From positions 22,170 to 86,169 of the forward strand of contig CAMYYD010000011.1 in assembly GCA_947303395.1 (NCBI GenBank): a stretch of 64,000 nt of DNA. Direction: 5' to 3'. The position numbers and the translations under genes were made by a program. Positions 25,961 to 35,336 of this stretch are shown here, in pieces. The stretch comes from an uncultured Bacteroidales bacterium (GTDB lineage Bacteria; Bacteroidota; Bacteroidia; Bacteroidales; F082). How positions within the stretch are numbered: position 1 is the stretch's first letter; every line of letters starts with the position of its first letter. The notes below the pieces were generated by a model. It saw only the letters and a program-made list of their open reading frames with translations, ran no database searches and had not been told where the DNA came from.

Positions 25961-28900
25961 TTATCTAACAACTAATTTCTGCGTTTTATCTTTTAACATG
26001 AATATGTAAACGCCGGTTTGGAAAGGCGATGCGCTCATCGTCTCCACACCGTTGATACGGCGCGTTGCAACCACCCTTCCCATCACGTCGAACACCCTCA
26101 GCTCACCTTCGCCACTCACGATGATGTCACTGCCGTTCTGGTATGCGAAGATATCGTTCCCGTTTTCAGATGTGCCGTCGAACAGAAGCACGAAGCGGTC
26201 TTTTCGGTCGTTTGGCGCCCCAATGAACGTGTATTTGTTTTCGACACCCAAATCGATAGTAACGTTTTCAATTTTGTCAAACAGGCGGACGCCCTTTAGA
26301 GACATACCATCGAATATGATTGTAAAATATCCTACTTTCGTCGCCTTTAAATGCAACGGGATTTCACCATTACGGTCGGAATATACGATGGCGTAATCTC
26401 TGCCGTCTTGCGGGATGTAAATATTGGCATCCTGTTGCTTAAAGTAGAACTTGCCAAGCTTACAGCCTTCATTAAAGCTGACGATGGCCTTATCAGAAAT
26501 CGCAGCCACACCACGTTTGGAGGTTTGTTGCGTTACTGTGATACTCAGATTGCCGTTATTATTGGCCTGAGCTTGTTGGCTCGTCTTGGTAAAGGTCACC
26601 TGATCCGTTCCGTCAACATCAACCACCACTGCCTCGCAAGGTGCTATGGCTGTGTTGTCGTCAACCAATTCAATGTCGGTACGGTCAGAATTCAGTCTAT
26701 AATACGGTCTGTTTACGAAAGTATTGAACGTGTATGGGTTTCCGACGAGGTTGAAACCATCGGAAAGTGGAATGGACGTTTCGGAGTATGGCATGGCGTT
26801 GCCGTTAAACTCAATCTCCGTGCCGTTTTCGCTGGCATAAAGATAACCCCGACATCTTTCAATGTCAAAATCATCCGCCTTATAATTCTCCCAAATAGTA
26901 CCATTGAGTCGGTAAAAATCGTAATCATTTCCTTCACCTTCGGTGATTAGTCCAGTGACACTGTAATCTGAGTCTTCCGTGTTGACAGGCGAGGCAATGA
27001 AATACCAGTTGTCGGGTATATAGCTGCCTCCAGTGCCCCAATTGGACGTCTTTGTAATGGTTTTCTGCATCGCCACTTTGACCGTATTCTCAGTCATAAA
27101 CTGACCTCCATCCTCAATAGTGATGCTTCCTCCATCATTTACATTGGCATTTTTAACTTGGGCGGTATAACCTGCAGGAACAACGGCTTGGGCCGCAATA
27201 AACACCTCATCGTCAACACCAGGAACTTGGTTAATATTCCAGTTGGCGGCATCGTTCCAGTAACCATTGGCAATGAAAGTGATATTATTGGGCCATGTGG
27301 TAAAGTTAACGACATTACTCCATTCGCTGATTGTCTCCCCGCTGTATGCACGTACCTTGACGGCATAGTCAGTCTCGGCTTGCAGGTCGGCGAGCATCAG
27401 GCTATGGCTTGTCAACAATCCTCTAAACCTCAGTTCACCGAGCTGGAAGCTGTCACCGCTTTGGACTGCTGACACCTCAAAGCGGAAGTAACGGTAAGTA
27501 GCGCTATTATCGATGGCAAACTCAAAGTCGGTGGTACTCACGTTTTGCAACACCTGGTCGTTGGTGACGGTGGCGATGAGCGTCCAAGGGTCACCAGCAT
27601 TCAACTTGGCCTTGATGACCCAGTTTTTAGGATTGCGTTGTGGATTCTTATGAGTGTCATTGGCTGTGGTCAGCACATAACCTGTAGGAACAAAGTCTTG
27701 CTGACTGTGGAACTCGATGTAGACACCGCTCGACGAGCGGCACCATTTGGTGTTCCTGTCGTTATCCACCAGGTTGGCGTAGCCCTCGTTTGTGTTGTAG
27801 CCTCCCGCACCAGAGGTGGCCGTGTAGCCTGTAATGATCGGATCGGGAATGATGGCATCGTTCACACTAACGGTATAGCCATCCACCCCACTGATTTCCG
27901 TCCAATTGAGGACAACGGAGGTCTGGCTGATGTCGCTGACCGTAAGTGTGGGAGGAGTGATGTAGAGAGGCGTAGTGAAACCGACTTCATCGCTCCAAGC
28001 ATCGTCAGCTCCTTCTTGGCAGTTTCGCACTTTGACGGTGTAATGGGTATGTGGATTCAGTCCCGTCAAGGTATAGGGATTGGTGTCGGTCAGAATCAGA
28101 TGGTCCTCATCGCCATTGAGGCAGATCTGCCATTGGGTGATGCTGCTGTTTGCGGCCCAACCCAAGGTAGCTGAAGTATAATCGATATCCGTAACAGTCA
28201 AATTGGTTGGTGACTGGATAAGCGTTCTGAAGTCGACCGTATTGCTCCAGTCGGAGTATATCCCTCCCAAGTCACTGCGAACTTTGACGGAATAGTCGGT
28301 TTCAGGCTGAAGGTCGGTAAGGTGCAGGCTGTTGGTTAGATTATATCCCAAAAATCTGAACTCGCCGAGCTGGAAATTGTTATTGCCATGGTTTGCCGAC
28401 ACCTCAAAGCGGAAGTAACGATAGGGTAAGTGGTTATCGATGTCAAACTCATAATCTTTTGTATTAATATCTTGCATCGTATTGTCGTTTGTGACACTGG
28501 CGATGGTTGTCCAAGAGTCCCCAGCATTCAACTTGGCTTTGATGACCCAGTCTTTGGGGTTGCGGCCATGAGCCGTCGCATTGTCGGTACCTGTGGTAAG
28601 GATATAACCTGTAGGGACGAAACTCGATTCACTATTGAACTCGATATAGACATTGTTCATCTGGCGGCACCACTTGGTAGTCCTGTCATTATCCACCAGG
28701 TTAGCGTAACCCTCGTTGCTGTACCCCGACGCACCTGAGGTGGCTGTGTAGCCTGTGATGATATGACTTGGGAAAGTGACTATCTCGTCATTGAGACTGA
28801 TGTTATAACCAATAGCCTCGAGGTTTTCGCTCCAGTTGAGGTCGGCGGAAGTTGATGTCACGTTGCTGACAGTAAGTGTTGGAGCGACAAGACCGAAGAG

Positions 28901-31900
28901 CGTGCTGAAACTGAATTCATCGCTCCACTCGCTGTACAACTCCCCTTTTTTGGCGCGCACTTTGGCGGTATAGGTTGTCGCTGGCTCGAGGTCGGTGATG
29001 CAGATACTGTTTTTTGAGTATCCCAAGAAATTCATCTCGCCGAGCTGGAACCTATGGTTAGAGCTGTTTTGCACATCCAGCACCTCAAAGCGGAAGTAAC
29101 GGTAAGGCGTACTGTTGTTGAGCGTGAAGGTGTAATCGGTTAAGGGTACATTTTGCATCACATTGTTGTTTGTGACGCTTTCAATAGTTGTCCACTCATC
29201 CTCCGCGTTCAACTTTGCCTTGATGACCCAGCTTTTAGGATTGCGGCCAGGATGATTACCATTATTATCAGTGTCATATGCTGTGGTCAGGACATAACCC
29301 GTAGGAATAAAGACATGCTGGCTGTGGAACTCAATATAACAACCGGCAAAATGGCCGTTACCGTCATTTCTGTTAACGAACCACTTTGAGTTTCTATTGT
29401 TATCCACCAAGTTAGGATAGTTCTCTCCATTGTTTCCTTGTGTACCCTCAGTAGCCGTATATCTATCAGTAACAAGGATTTCTTCAGAATTGTTAAAGAG
29501 TAACATATAACTGTCCGCCCCAGGGGTCTCTGTCCATAAAAGGCCGGCACTGGTATAAGTAATGTCTGAAACCGACATCGTCGGGGTGCTATCAAGAAGC
29601 GTGGTGAAACTGATGCTGCTTGAAGGATTGCTCTCAATGCCATTGCAGACACCAATCACACGAGCTTCATAATGTGTCTCGGCATCGAGTCCTGTTAATG
29701 TAAAGGTGTTTTCGGAGATGTTCTCTGCAGCAAGTATCCAATCTCCTGTGGTTCTGTACATAACCTTGTATGTATCGCTGTCGGCGTTCCAACTCAACGT
29801 AGCTGAATATCTCAAGATATCGTCAACGGCAAGGTCGGTCGGAGCAGTACAATAGGCTAGCGTGGTGAATTCGGCAGCATCGCTCCAAGCACTGTTATAA
29901 AATGCGTGGCAGTCTCGCAGCTTAAAGGTGTAATGCGTCTCTTGGGTCAAGCCTGTCAAAGTAAAAGGATTGGTGCTGACTTCAATCAGATTGTTTTGGT
30001 CATTGTTGAGGCAAAGCTGCCAATGGGTGGCGTCGCCGTTTTCATCCCAACTAATGGTTGCTTCAGTTGCTGCAATGTCGCTCACCGTTAAATTGGTTGG
30101 TGGTACATAGGTAATGAATTCGACTGCATCACTCCACTCACTGTAAATGCCTCCATGTTTGGTTCTTACCTTGGCGGAATAGGTTTGTACAGGGAAAAGA
30201 TTGGTGAGCTGAGTGCTGTTCGTGTTGCATTCAACTAACACGTATTCACCAAATATGCGAATGTCATCAATCCACAAGGCACTCTGTGATTGACCACAAT
30301 ACTTGATCCATACCTTTGAAGTGTTTTGGGGAATGTCGCATGTATATTTAAGCCATTGCCCATTGGTATTTACTGTAATTTCATTGGTACTGGATTGGTA
30401 GGTGTTGCCGACATAGAAGAGTACCTGGAAGGTCTCACTGGTGTTTTGGGTTTTATAATAAAACTCCATACTTTCACAATCCTCAAAAGAAGGTGAGACT
30501 AACATCTGGTAGTCACATCCGGATGTGGCGACAAATTTGAGACCACATGAACCATTATGTGAATTATAGACAACGGAAGTTGCCGGCATCGTAGTACCAA
30601 AATAACCAAAAGTCCAACCCATACCGCTTTCGAAGCCGTTCCAGATGACGGTTTCCAAAACACTTGGCACGCGGTTGTATCTTACAGTATAACTCGCCCC
30701 AGACATATTTGTCCAGTTGAGGTTGGCACTGTTTTGGTTGACGTTGCTGACCGTAAGGCTCGGAGTGATGACCGGCGTGGTGAAACTTATCTGATTGCTC
30801 CAGCCGCTAAACGAACCGTCATGGTAGGCACTAATTTTGGCTGTGTAAGTGGTCTCTGGTGTCAAGCCTGTTAGTGTAAAAGGTTTGGTGTTTACGGTAA
30901 TCAGGTTGTTCATGTCGCCGTTGAGGCAGAGTCTCCATTCGTCGGCACCGCTGTTCTCGTTCCAGTTCAATACGACGTTGTATGAATGGATTTCAGTGGC
31001 GGCAAAGCTAGTCGGTTCCTGATAGTAAGCAGTCGTGCTGACACCGAGTGGTTCGCTCCAATAACTGTAATCGTCCAATCCTTTTCTGCTTCGCACCTTG
31101 ACGGAATATGCTGTCTGTGCCGACAAACCAGTCAGCGTATAAGAAGTGGTGACGGCAGTGATGAGGTTCGTCTCGTCATCGTTTAAACAAATCTGCCAAT
31201 CGTCGACGGTGCCGTCTTGGTTCCAGCTTAGAATCATCGAGTTGCAAGTGACGTTACTCACGGAAAGGTCGGTTGGCGCAGAGCAGACAGGCAGCGTAGT
31301 GAAGTTTGCTTCATTGCTCCAGTTGGTGGATAAATCCCCAATATTACCACGCACTTCGGCAACATAGTCTGTCTTTGGTTTGAGGCCGGTAAGACTTACA
31401 CTTGTTGACGTTGTGTTGATGGGCGCTAATTGACCTCTGAACCTAAGCTCGCCCAGTTGGAACGAGTTGCCACTTTGGACTGCCGATACCTCGAAACGGA
31501 AGTAACGGTAGGCATTGGTGTTGTTAAGTTCGAATTCATAGTCAGTGAAGTTCACATCTTGCATCACATAGTTGTTAGTGACTGTGGCTATAGTCGTCCA
31601 AGAGTCGCCGGCATTCAGCTTGCCCTTGATGACCCAGTCCTTGGGGTTACGTCCATGAGCCGTCGCATTGTCATTGCCAGTGGTCAGGATATAACCTGTC
31701 GGAACGAAGCTCGATTCGCTATGAAACTCGATATAGACGTTGTCCTTCTGGCGGCACCACTTGGTAGTCCTGTCATTATCCACCAGATTGGGATAGTTCT
31801 CGCCACTATTATATCCCGACGTCCCATCAGTAGCCGTGTAACCAGTAATAATCGGATCGATGGCATTGACAGAAACACTATGATAGCTGACGGTATAACT

Positions 31901-34066
31901 GTCTGCCCCGGATATCGCCGTCCAGCTGAGATCGGCAGTAGTCATGTTGACATCATCGACAGTAAGCGTCGGAGGGTTGCAGTAGAGAACCGGAACAAAA
32001 CTCACCTCGTCAGTCCAATCGGTATATGTTTCACCGCATCTGGCACGCACCTTGACCGTATATTGGGTCTGCGCATCCAAACCTGTCATCACATATTGAT
32101 TGGTGTTGACAGTAATCAAATTGTTTTCATCACCACCAATGCAAACCTGCCATTCGTCGGCGGTGCCATGATCATGCCAGCCCAAAGTGGCGGAGTTGAG
32201 AGTGCATTCCACAAGCTCAAGTTGGGTCGGAGGATAGCAATAGAAAAGTGTGCTGAAATCGACAGCATCGCTCCAACCACTATATTCTCCTCCTCGTTGT
32301 GAGCGCACCTTGACGGTATATTCCGTGTCAGGAGTCAAACCTGTCAGAGTAAACGGATTGGTGCTGACGGCAACAGGAGCTTCGTCGTTAAGCTGTATTT
32401 GCCAACTGGTCGCCTCGCTATTCTCCGTCCAACTTAGCGTGGCGGCATCGATAGTGATGTCATCAACGACCAAATTGCTTGGTCCGATGAAAGTGGTAGA
32501 GAAGCTAAGGGTGTCTGCAACCATGCTGATAGATCCCGAGCAAACACCCCTGACCTCGACTTCATACGGCGTCTCGGGAATAAGGTCGGTGAGGGTGGCA
32601 TGGGTTACGGGTGCCGACTCCACAGCGGTTTGCCAAGCCCCTAATGGCACAGGGGAACTGAGTCTTACGTTGTCGATATGGAGTGCTAGGTCATATGGAT
32701 TATCAATATCCTGAACATAAAAGCCGAAACGTACGTTTTTACCTATATAGCCATTCAAATTCACATTTACGTTTTGTCCGGTATTGGAGAGATTGTTCCA
32801 CTCCTGATGGATGTTCCATGTGGCTTCGCTTTCGTCATAAATAGCCACAATGAACCTGTTGTTTTCATTGGTGATGGCTGGACCTGTAAACAAACCCGTC
32901 CAAGCAACATCGAAATTGAGGAAACTGCCTTCGTGTATGGCAACGCTTGGCGAAATGAGCCATTTATAAAAGTCACTGCCCCAAATGTCAATATAGGCAT
33001 GCCCGTCAAAAACATTATTACTGGTGCCATATGACCAGGAATGGTCATCCGTCAGCGTCACTGTCCCGTTTTGCACACCCGACATCGAGCCGGATTTTTC
33101 GCTCCATCCCGACGGCGTGGAACTAATGTTGGTGAATTCCTCAAAGAAACCTACATCATGAGCCTTGCTCCTATATCTCACATTAAATGACTCGCTCTCA
33201 CCTGACCAGTCCAGTTCAGCCGTGTTGTGGGTGATGTTGCTCACCGTCAAGCCAGTTGGGCTGGGACAGCCAGCATTTTTAGTGATGAATATAAGCTCAT
33301 CGCTCCACCCGCTGTCATTACCCTGACCGCAGTGTCCCTGCACTCTAACGACGTAGGTGTGCTCAGGATTCAGACCTGTAAGCTCTATCGACTGGTTAGT
33401 GGTTGAGGCCTGATTCCATTCCATGTTTTCATAATCCTGGTTTTCAACGTGGCCATGAATAATCCATCCCTTGTCAGGATAAACACTTTGCTGAGTCCAT
33501 GCATTTCCGTCAAAATACCATCTGCTGTTGGGGTCAGCCGCATTGGTCATGCTCATCAGCCATATACCCGTTTCCTCAAGAGTAATCCAAAGGTTCTCTC
33601 CAGAAGGCAAGTGTAGAGGAGCATCAAGGACCACCAATTGATAGGTGTTGGGAATGGCAGTTACCACCTTGGTTAACAAAAGCGTCCCTGGGGCATCGTC
33701 GCCACCGGAATACACTCGGATGGTAATATCATTAATATTATTGACGGTATTAAAGAATCCCACTTTTGTCAGCACATTGCCAGGCACCGTTTCACCGGGG
33801 AACATCACGCCCCAGGTCCAAGTGCTTTCAGTATCATTACCCAAAGCCCCCTGGAGTGTCATTTCACCATAACCCAAATAATGTGACGTGGATGGCGGTG
33901 TCCCATACCACACGGTGTAGCTGTCAGCATTTCCATTCCAACTTACAGTGGCTGAGTTGGATGTAACGTTTGAGACGGCAACATCGGTTGGGGTAAGACA
34001 TTGTGAAAACGCCCCCATGCAAGGCATAAACAGAGTTAATAGAAATAGTAAACAACTGTTTTTCAT
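25961..34066 (-). CDS. giant T9SS-secreted surface protein with FN3 and discoidin-like domains
   Basis: A 2,701-residue protein with a signal peptide (CLLFLLTLFMPCMGAFSQ). I count about 14 fibronectin-III-like units, each opening with a PTxLxVSxIxxxSAxLxW pattern and closing with an E(T)xYxxKVR motif and SxWSxxxxFxT. Several are interrupted by other domains. Four F5/8C (discoidin)-like domains of about 140 residues (NLVDNDRTTKW, FVPTGYILTTG, RYFRFEVSA) lie near residues 737-879, 1533-1680, 1767-1908 and 2075-2217. Unit 2 and unit 8 hold adhesin/MAM-like beta-sandwich inserts. After residue 2220 a non-FN3 region leads to a C-terminal sorting domain (GELRVFDVMGRVVATRR, TGVYIFMLKD). Binding of glycans or host/plant polymers is likely from the domain types, but the ligand is unknown. 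A candidate operator array precedes it. Confidence 0.85.
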   Translation of the reverse strand: MKNSCLLFLLTLFMPCMGAFSQCLTPTDVAVSNVTSNSATVSWNGNADSYTVWYGTPPSTSHYLGYGEMTLQGALGNDTESTWTWGVMFPGETVPGNVLTKVGFFNTVNNINDITIRVYSGGDDAPGTLLLTKVVTAIPNTYQLVVLDAPLHLPSGENLWITLEETGIWLMSMTNAADPNSRWYFDGNAWTQQSVYPDKGWIIHGHVENQDYENMEWNQASTTNQSIELTGLNPEHTYVVRVQGHCGQGNDSGWSDELIFITKNAGCPSPTGLTVSNITHNTAELDWSGESESFNVRYRSKAHDVGFFEEFTNISSTPSGWSEKSGSMSGVQNGTVTLTDDHSWSYGTSNNVFDGHAYIDIWGSDFYKWLISPSVAIHEGSFLNFDVAWTGLFTGPAITNENNRFIVAIYDESEATWNIHQEWNNLSNTGQNVNVNLNGYIGKNVRFGFYVQDIDNPYDLALHIDNVRLSSPVPLGAWQTAVESAPVTHATLTDLIPETPYEVEVRGVCSGSISMVADTLSFSTTFIGPSNLVVDDITIDAATLSWTENSEATSWQIQLNDEAPVAVSTNPFTLTGLTPDTEYTVKVRSQRGGEYSGWSDAVDFSTLFYCYPPTQLELVECTLNSATLGWHDHGTADEWQVCIGGDENNLITVNTNQYVMTGLDAQTQYTVKVRARCGETYTDWTDEVSFVPVLYCNPPTLTVDDVNMTTADLSWTAISGADSYTVSYHSVSVNAIDPIITGYTATDGTSGYNSGENYPNLVDNDRTTKWCRQKDNVYIEFHSESSFVPTGYILTTGNDNATAHGRNPKDWVIKGKLNAGDSWTTIATVTNNYVMQDVNFTDYEFELNNTNAYRYFRFEVSAVQSGNSFQLGELRFRGQLAPINTTSTSVSLTGLKPKTDYVAEVRGNIGDLSTNWSNEANFTTLPVCSAPTDLSVSNVTCNSMILSWNQDGTVDDWQICLNDDETNLITAVTTSYTLTGLSAQTAYSVKVRSRKGLDDYSYWSEPLGVSTTAYYQEPTSFAATEIHSYNVVLNWNENSGADEWRLCLNGDMNNLITVNTKPFTLTGLTPETTYTAKISAYHDGSFSGWSNQISFTTPVITPSLTVSNVNQNSANLNWTNMSGASYTVRYNRVPSVLETVIWNGFESGMGWTFGYFGTTMPATSVVYNSHNGSCGLKFVATSGCDYQMLVSPSFEDCESMEFYYKTQNTSETFQVLFYVGNTYQSSTNEITVNTNGQWLKYTCDIPQNTSKVWIKYCGQSQSALWIDDIRIFGEYVLVECNTNSTQLTNLFPVQTYSAKVRTKHGGIYSEWSDAVEFITYVPPTNLTVSDIAATEATISWDENGDATHWQLCLNNDQNNLIEVSTNPFTLTGLTQETHYTFKLRDCHAFYNSAWSDAAEFTTLAYCTAPTDLAVDDILRYSATLSWNADSDTYKVMYRTTGDWILAAENISENTFTLTGLDAETHYEARVIGVCNGIESNPSSSISFTTLLDSTPTMSVSDITYTSAGLLWTETPGADSYMLLFNNSEEILVTDRYTATEGTQGNNGENYPNLVDNNRNSKWFVNRNDGNGHFAGCYIEFHSQHVFIPTGYVLTTAYDTDNNGNHPGRNPKSWVIKAKLNAEDEWTTIESVTNNNVMQNVPLTDYTFTLNNSTPYRYFRFEVLDVQNSSNHRFQLGEMNFLGYSKNSICITDLEPATTYTAKVRAKKGELYSEWSDEFSFSTLFGLVAPTLTVSNVTSTSADLNWSENLEAIGYNISLNDEIVTFPSHIITGYTATSGASGYSNEGYANLVDNDRTTKWCRQMNNVYIEFNSESSFVPTGYILTTGTDNATAHGRNPKDWVIKAKLNAGDSWTTIASVTNDNTMQDINTKDYEFDIDNHLPYRYFRFEVSANHGNNNFQLGEFRFLGYNLTNSLHLTDLQPETDYSVKVRSDLGGIYSDWSNTVDFRTLIQSPTNLTVTDIDYTSATLGWAANSSITQWQICLNGDEDHLILTDTNPYTLTGLNPHTHYTVKVRNCQEGADDAWSDEVGFTTPLYITPPTLTVSDISQTSVVLNWTEISGVDGYTVSVNDAIIPDPIITGYTATSGAGGYNTNEGYANLVDNDRNTKWCRSSSGVYIEFHSQQDFVPTGYVLTTANDTHKNPQRNPKNWVIKAKLNAGDPWTLIATVTNDQVLQNVSTTDFEFAIDNSATYRYFRFEVSAVQSGDSFQLGELRFRGLLTSHSLMLADLQAETDYAVKVRAYSGETISEWSNVVNFTTWPNNITFIANGYWNDAANWNINQVPGVDDEVFIAAQAVVPAGYTAQVKNANVNDGGSITIEDGGQFMTENTVKVAMQKTITKTSNWGTGGSYIPDNWYFIASPVNTEDSDYSVTGLITEGEGNDYDFYRLNGTIWENYKADDFDIERCRGYLYASENGTEIEFNGNAMPYSETSIPLSDGFNLVGNPYTFNTFVNRPYYRLNSDRTDIELVDDNTAIAPCEAVVVDVDGTDQVTFTKTSQQAQANNNGNLSITVTQQTSKRGVAAISDKAIVSFNEGCKLGKFYFKQQDANIYIPQDGRDYAIVYSDRNGEIPLHLKATKVGYFTIIFDGMSLKGVRLFDKIENVTIDLGVENKYTFIGAPNDRKDRFVLLFDGTSENGNDIFAYQNGSDIIVSGEGELRVFDVMGRVVATRRINGVETMSASPFQTGVYIFMLKDKTQKLVVR
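27415..27845 (-). repeat. Discoidin-like coding repeat 4 (within giant gene)
   Basis: Encodes the copy nearest the C-terminus (TATSGAGGYNTNEGYANLVDN to ELRFRG). It is the most diverged in its middle (ANDTHKNPQRNPKNW). Confidence 0.75.
28342..28768 (-). repeat. Discoidin-like coding repeat 3 (within giant gene)
   Basis: Encodes TATSGASGYSNEGYANLVDN to ELRFLG. Very close to repeat 1 in DNA, including a 38-bp stretch without a difference around the TTKWCRQ codons. Confidence 0.75.
29025..29470 (-). repeat. Discoidin-like coding repeat 2 (within giant gene)
   Basis: Encodes TATEGTQGNNGENYPNLVDN to ELNFLG. It carries an extra loop (NRNDGNGHFAG) after the KWF position. Confidence 0.75.
31430..31862 (-). 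repeat. Discoidin-like coding repeat 1 (within giant gene)
   Basis: Encodes TATDGTSGYNSGENYPNLVDN to ELRFRG, inserted between the early strands and the KPKTDYVAEVR strand of an FN3 unit. Confidence 0.75.
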
Positions 34067-34120
34067 AGGTTAACATTATTTAATAATTAAATTAAATTAA
34101 ATAGGTTATTATTTAGGTTG

Positions 34121-34162
34121 CAAAAATATACAAAAAAAATGCTTTAGATTTTATTCTAAAGC
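34121..34162 (-). promoter_or_regulatory. Promoter of giant gene with inverted repeat over the -33 region
   Basis: TATTTTTG (minus strand, 34128-34121) is the -7 element. The -33 position has no TTTG. It is occupied by the perfect inverted repeat GCTTTAGA-6 nt-TCTAAAGC (34141-34162). Such an arrangement suggests an activator- or repressor-controlled promoter. Confidence 0.5.
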
Positions 34163-34226
34163 AAAAGCGTTTTATTCTACGTGTAAAAGGTTTTATTCTC
34201 TGTGTATTTTTTTATTCTGCGTGTAC
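34149..34226. repeat. Four phased direct repeats upstream of the giant gene
   Basis: TTTTATTCT occurs at 34149, 34170, 34191 and 34210, at 21, 21 and 19 bp spacing (two helix turns). The last three extend to TTTTATTCTnYGTGTA. The first overlaps the inverted repeat at the promoter. A tandem protein-binding array is likely. Confidence 0.6.
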
Positions 34227-34335
34227 AAATTCCTTCGGCGATTATAAACGCAAAATTCGCCGAAAACATTATCCACTGTAATGTAGTCCTAAAAAATTAA
34301 TAAAAAAAAGCCCGAGTCTTCTCGAGCTCCTTTTG

Positions 34336-34410
34336 TGGAAACTGCTGGGTTCGAACCAGCGACCTCCTGCTTGTAAGGCAGGCGCTCTGAACCAACTGAG
34401 CTAAGCTTCC
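34336..34410 (-). tRNA. tRNA-Val (UAC)
   Basis: Acceptor arms GGAAGCT/AGTTTCC, D arm GCTC..GAGC, anticodon stem CCTGC/GCAGG with loop CTTACAA (anticodon TAC), T arm GCTGG-TTCGAAC-CCAGC. CCA is not encoded. Confidence 0.93.
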
Positions 34411-34486
34411 AATCGCCTTATTTTTGCGAGTGCAAAAGTACTGCTTTTTTCAATACACCCGACATTTATTTTTAAAAATATTTTAG

Positions 34487-34559
34487 AGCGGATTACGGGT
34501 CTCGAACCCGCGACCTGCAGCTTGGGAAGCTGCCGCTCTACCAACTGAGCTAAATCCGC
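34487..34559 (-). tRNA. tRNA-Gly (CCC)
   Basis: Perfect acceptor stem GCGGATT/AATCCGC, anticodon stem GCAGC/GCTGC with loop TTCCCAA (anticodon CCC), T arm GCGGG-TTCGAGA-CCCGT. CCA is not encoded. It lies 76 bp upstream of tRNA-Val in the same direction, probably in one transcript. Confidence 0.93.
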
Positions 34560-34603
34560 AATTTTACAGGCTGCAAAAATACAAATAAATCAAATATTTT
34601 TTA

Positions 34604-34611
34604 TATCTTTG
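34604..34611 (+). promoter_or_regulatory. -7 element for the LOG family gene
   Basis: TATCTTTG, 20 bp before the ATG at 34632. Confidence 0.6.
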
Positions 34612-34631
34612 CAAAAATAAAATTAATTATC

Positions 34632-35336
34632 ATGAATTTTGTAGATAAAATCAAGAAAGCAATCGAGACCAGAAATTGGACGGTCACAAAAGCCAACGAC
34701 TCCTGGTCGGTGTTCAAAATAATGTCGGAATTTGTCAACGGCTACGAGACGCTGTCACGTATCGGACCTTGCGTCGCAATCTTCGGCTCAGCCCGTATCA
34801 ACGAAGACAACCCATATTATCAGAAAGCCGTTGAAACTGGCACGAAACTTGTTGAAAAAGGCTTCGGCGTTATCACTGGCGGCGGTCCAGGCATCATGGA
34901 AGCCGGCAACAGAGGCGCATACGAAGCAGGTGGCAAGAGCGTGGGACTTAACATCGTGCTGCCTCACGAGCAACACTCTAACCCTTACATCGACAGCGAC
35001 AAATGCATCAATTTCGACTATTTCTATATTCGCAAGACGATGTTCACCCGCTATGCCCAAGGATTCATAGCGTTCCCTGGCGGTTTCGGCACCCTCGACG
35101 AGCTGTCGGAAGCCCTCACCCTGATGCAGACGCACAAAATAGCCAACTTCCCTATCGTGATGTTCGGCTCTGAATTCTGGAATCCTCTCGTCGGTTGGTT
35201 CAGACAAACTCTTCTCGAAAATAAAATGATAAAAGAAGAAGATTTCGACATCTTCCATGTGACCGACGACGTCGATGAAGCCGTTAATATCATCGACGAA
35301 TTCTACAAGAAATCAGATCTTAAACCAAACTTCTAA
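34632..35336 (+). CDS. LOG/TIGR00730 family nucleotide phosphoribohydrolase
   Basis: A 234-residue Rossmann-fold protein. The family motif PGGFGTLDE carries the catalytic Glu, and GGGPGIMEAGNRGA is the second conserved loop, with R in YIRKTMF. Relatives hydrolyse N6-substituted AMP or other nucleoside monophosphates to free base and ribose 5-phosphate (LOG, PpnN). The in vivo role in Bacteroidetes is unclear. Its stop overlaps the ATG of the response regulator (TAATG), so the two are translationally coupled. Confidence 0.88.
   Translation: MNFVDKIKKAIETRNWTVTKANDSWSVFKIMSEFVNGYETLSRIGPCVAIFGSARINEDNPYYQKAVETGTKLVEKGFGVITGGGPGIMEAGNRGAYEAGGKSVGLNIVLPHEQHSNPYIDSDKCINFDYFYIRKTMFTRYAQGFIAFPGGFGTLDELSEALTLMQTHKIANFPIVMFGSEFWNPLVGWFRQTLLENKMIKEEDFDIFHVTDDVDEAVNIIDEFYKKSDLKPNF

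Noticed and set aside
31430..32302. 290-codon open frame antisense to the giant gene
   Set aside because: It mirrors the regular codon pattern of FN3/discoidin repeats on the other strand and has no promoter, start context or recognisable domain. Similar antisense frames occur at 26351-26950 and 27545-28174.
26000..34066. Discoidin/FN3 repeats as CRISPR or transposon copies
   Set aside because: They are in-frame protein domain duplications with conserved structural residues and no terminal repeats.
34141..34226. Phased repeats as a CRISPR array
   Set aside because: Repeats are 9-16 bp with about 5-12 bp between them, too short for repeat-spacer units, and no cas genes are present.
34336..34559. 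tRNA-associated integration site
   Set aside because: No integrase gene and no duplicated tRNA 3' end were found on either side of the surface-protein locus.
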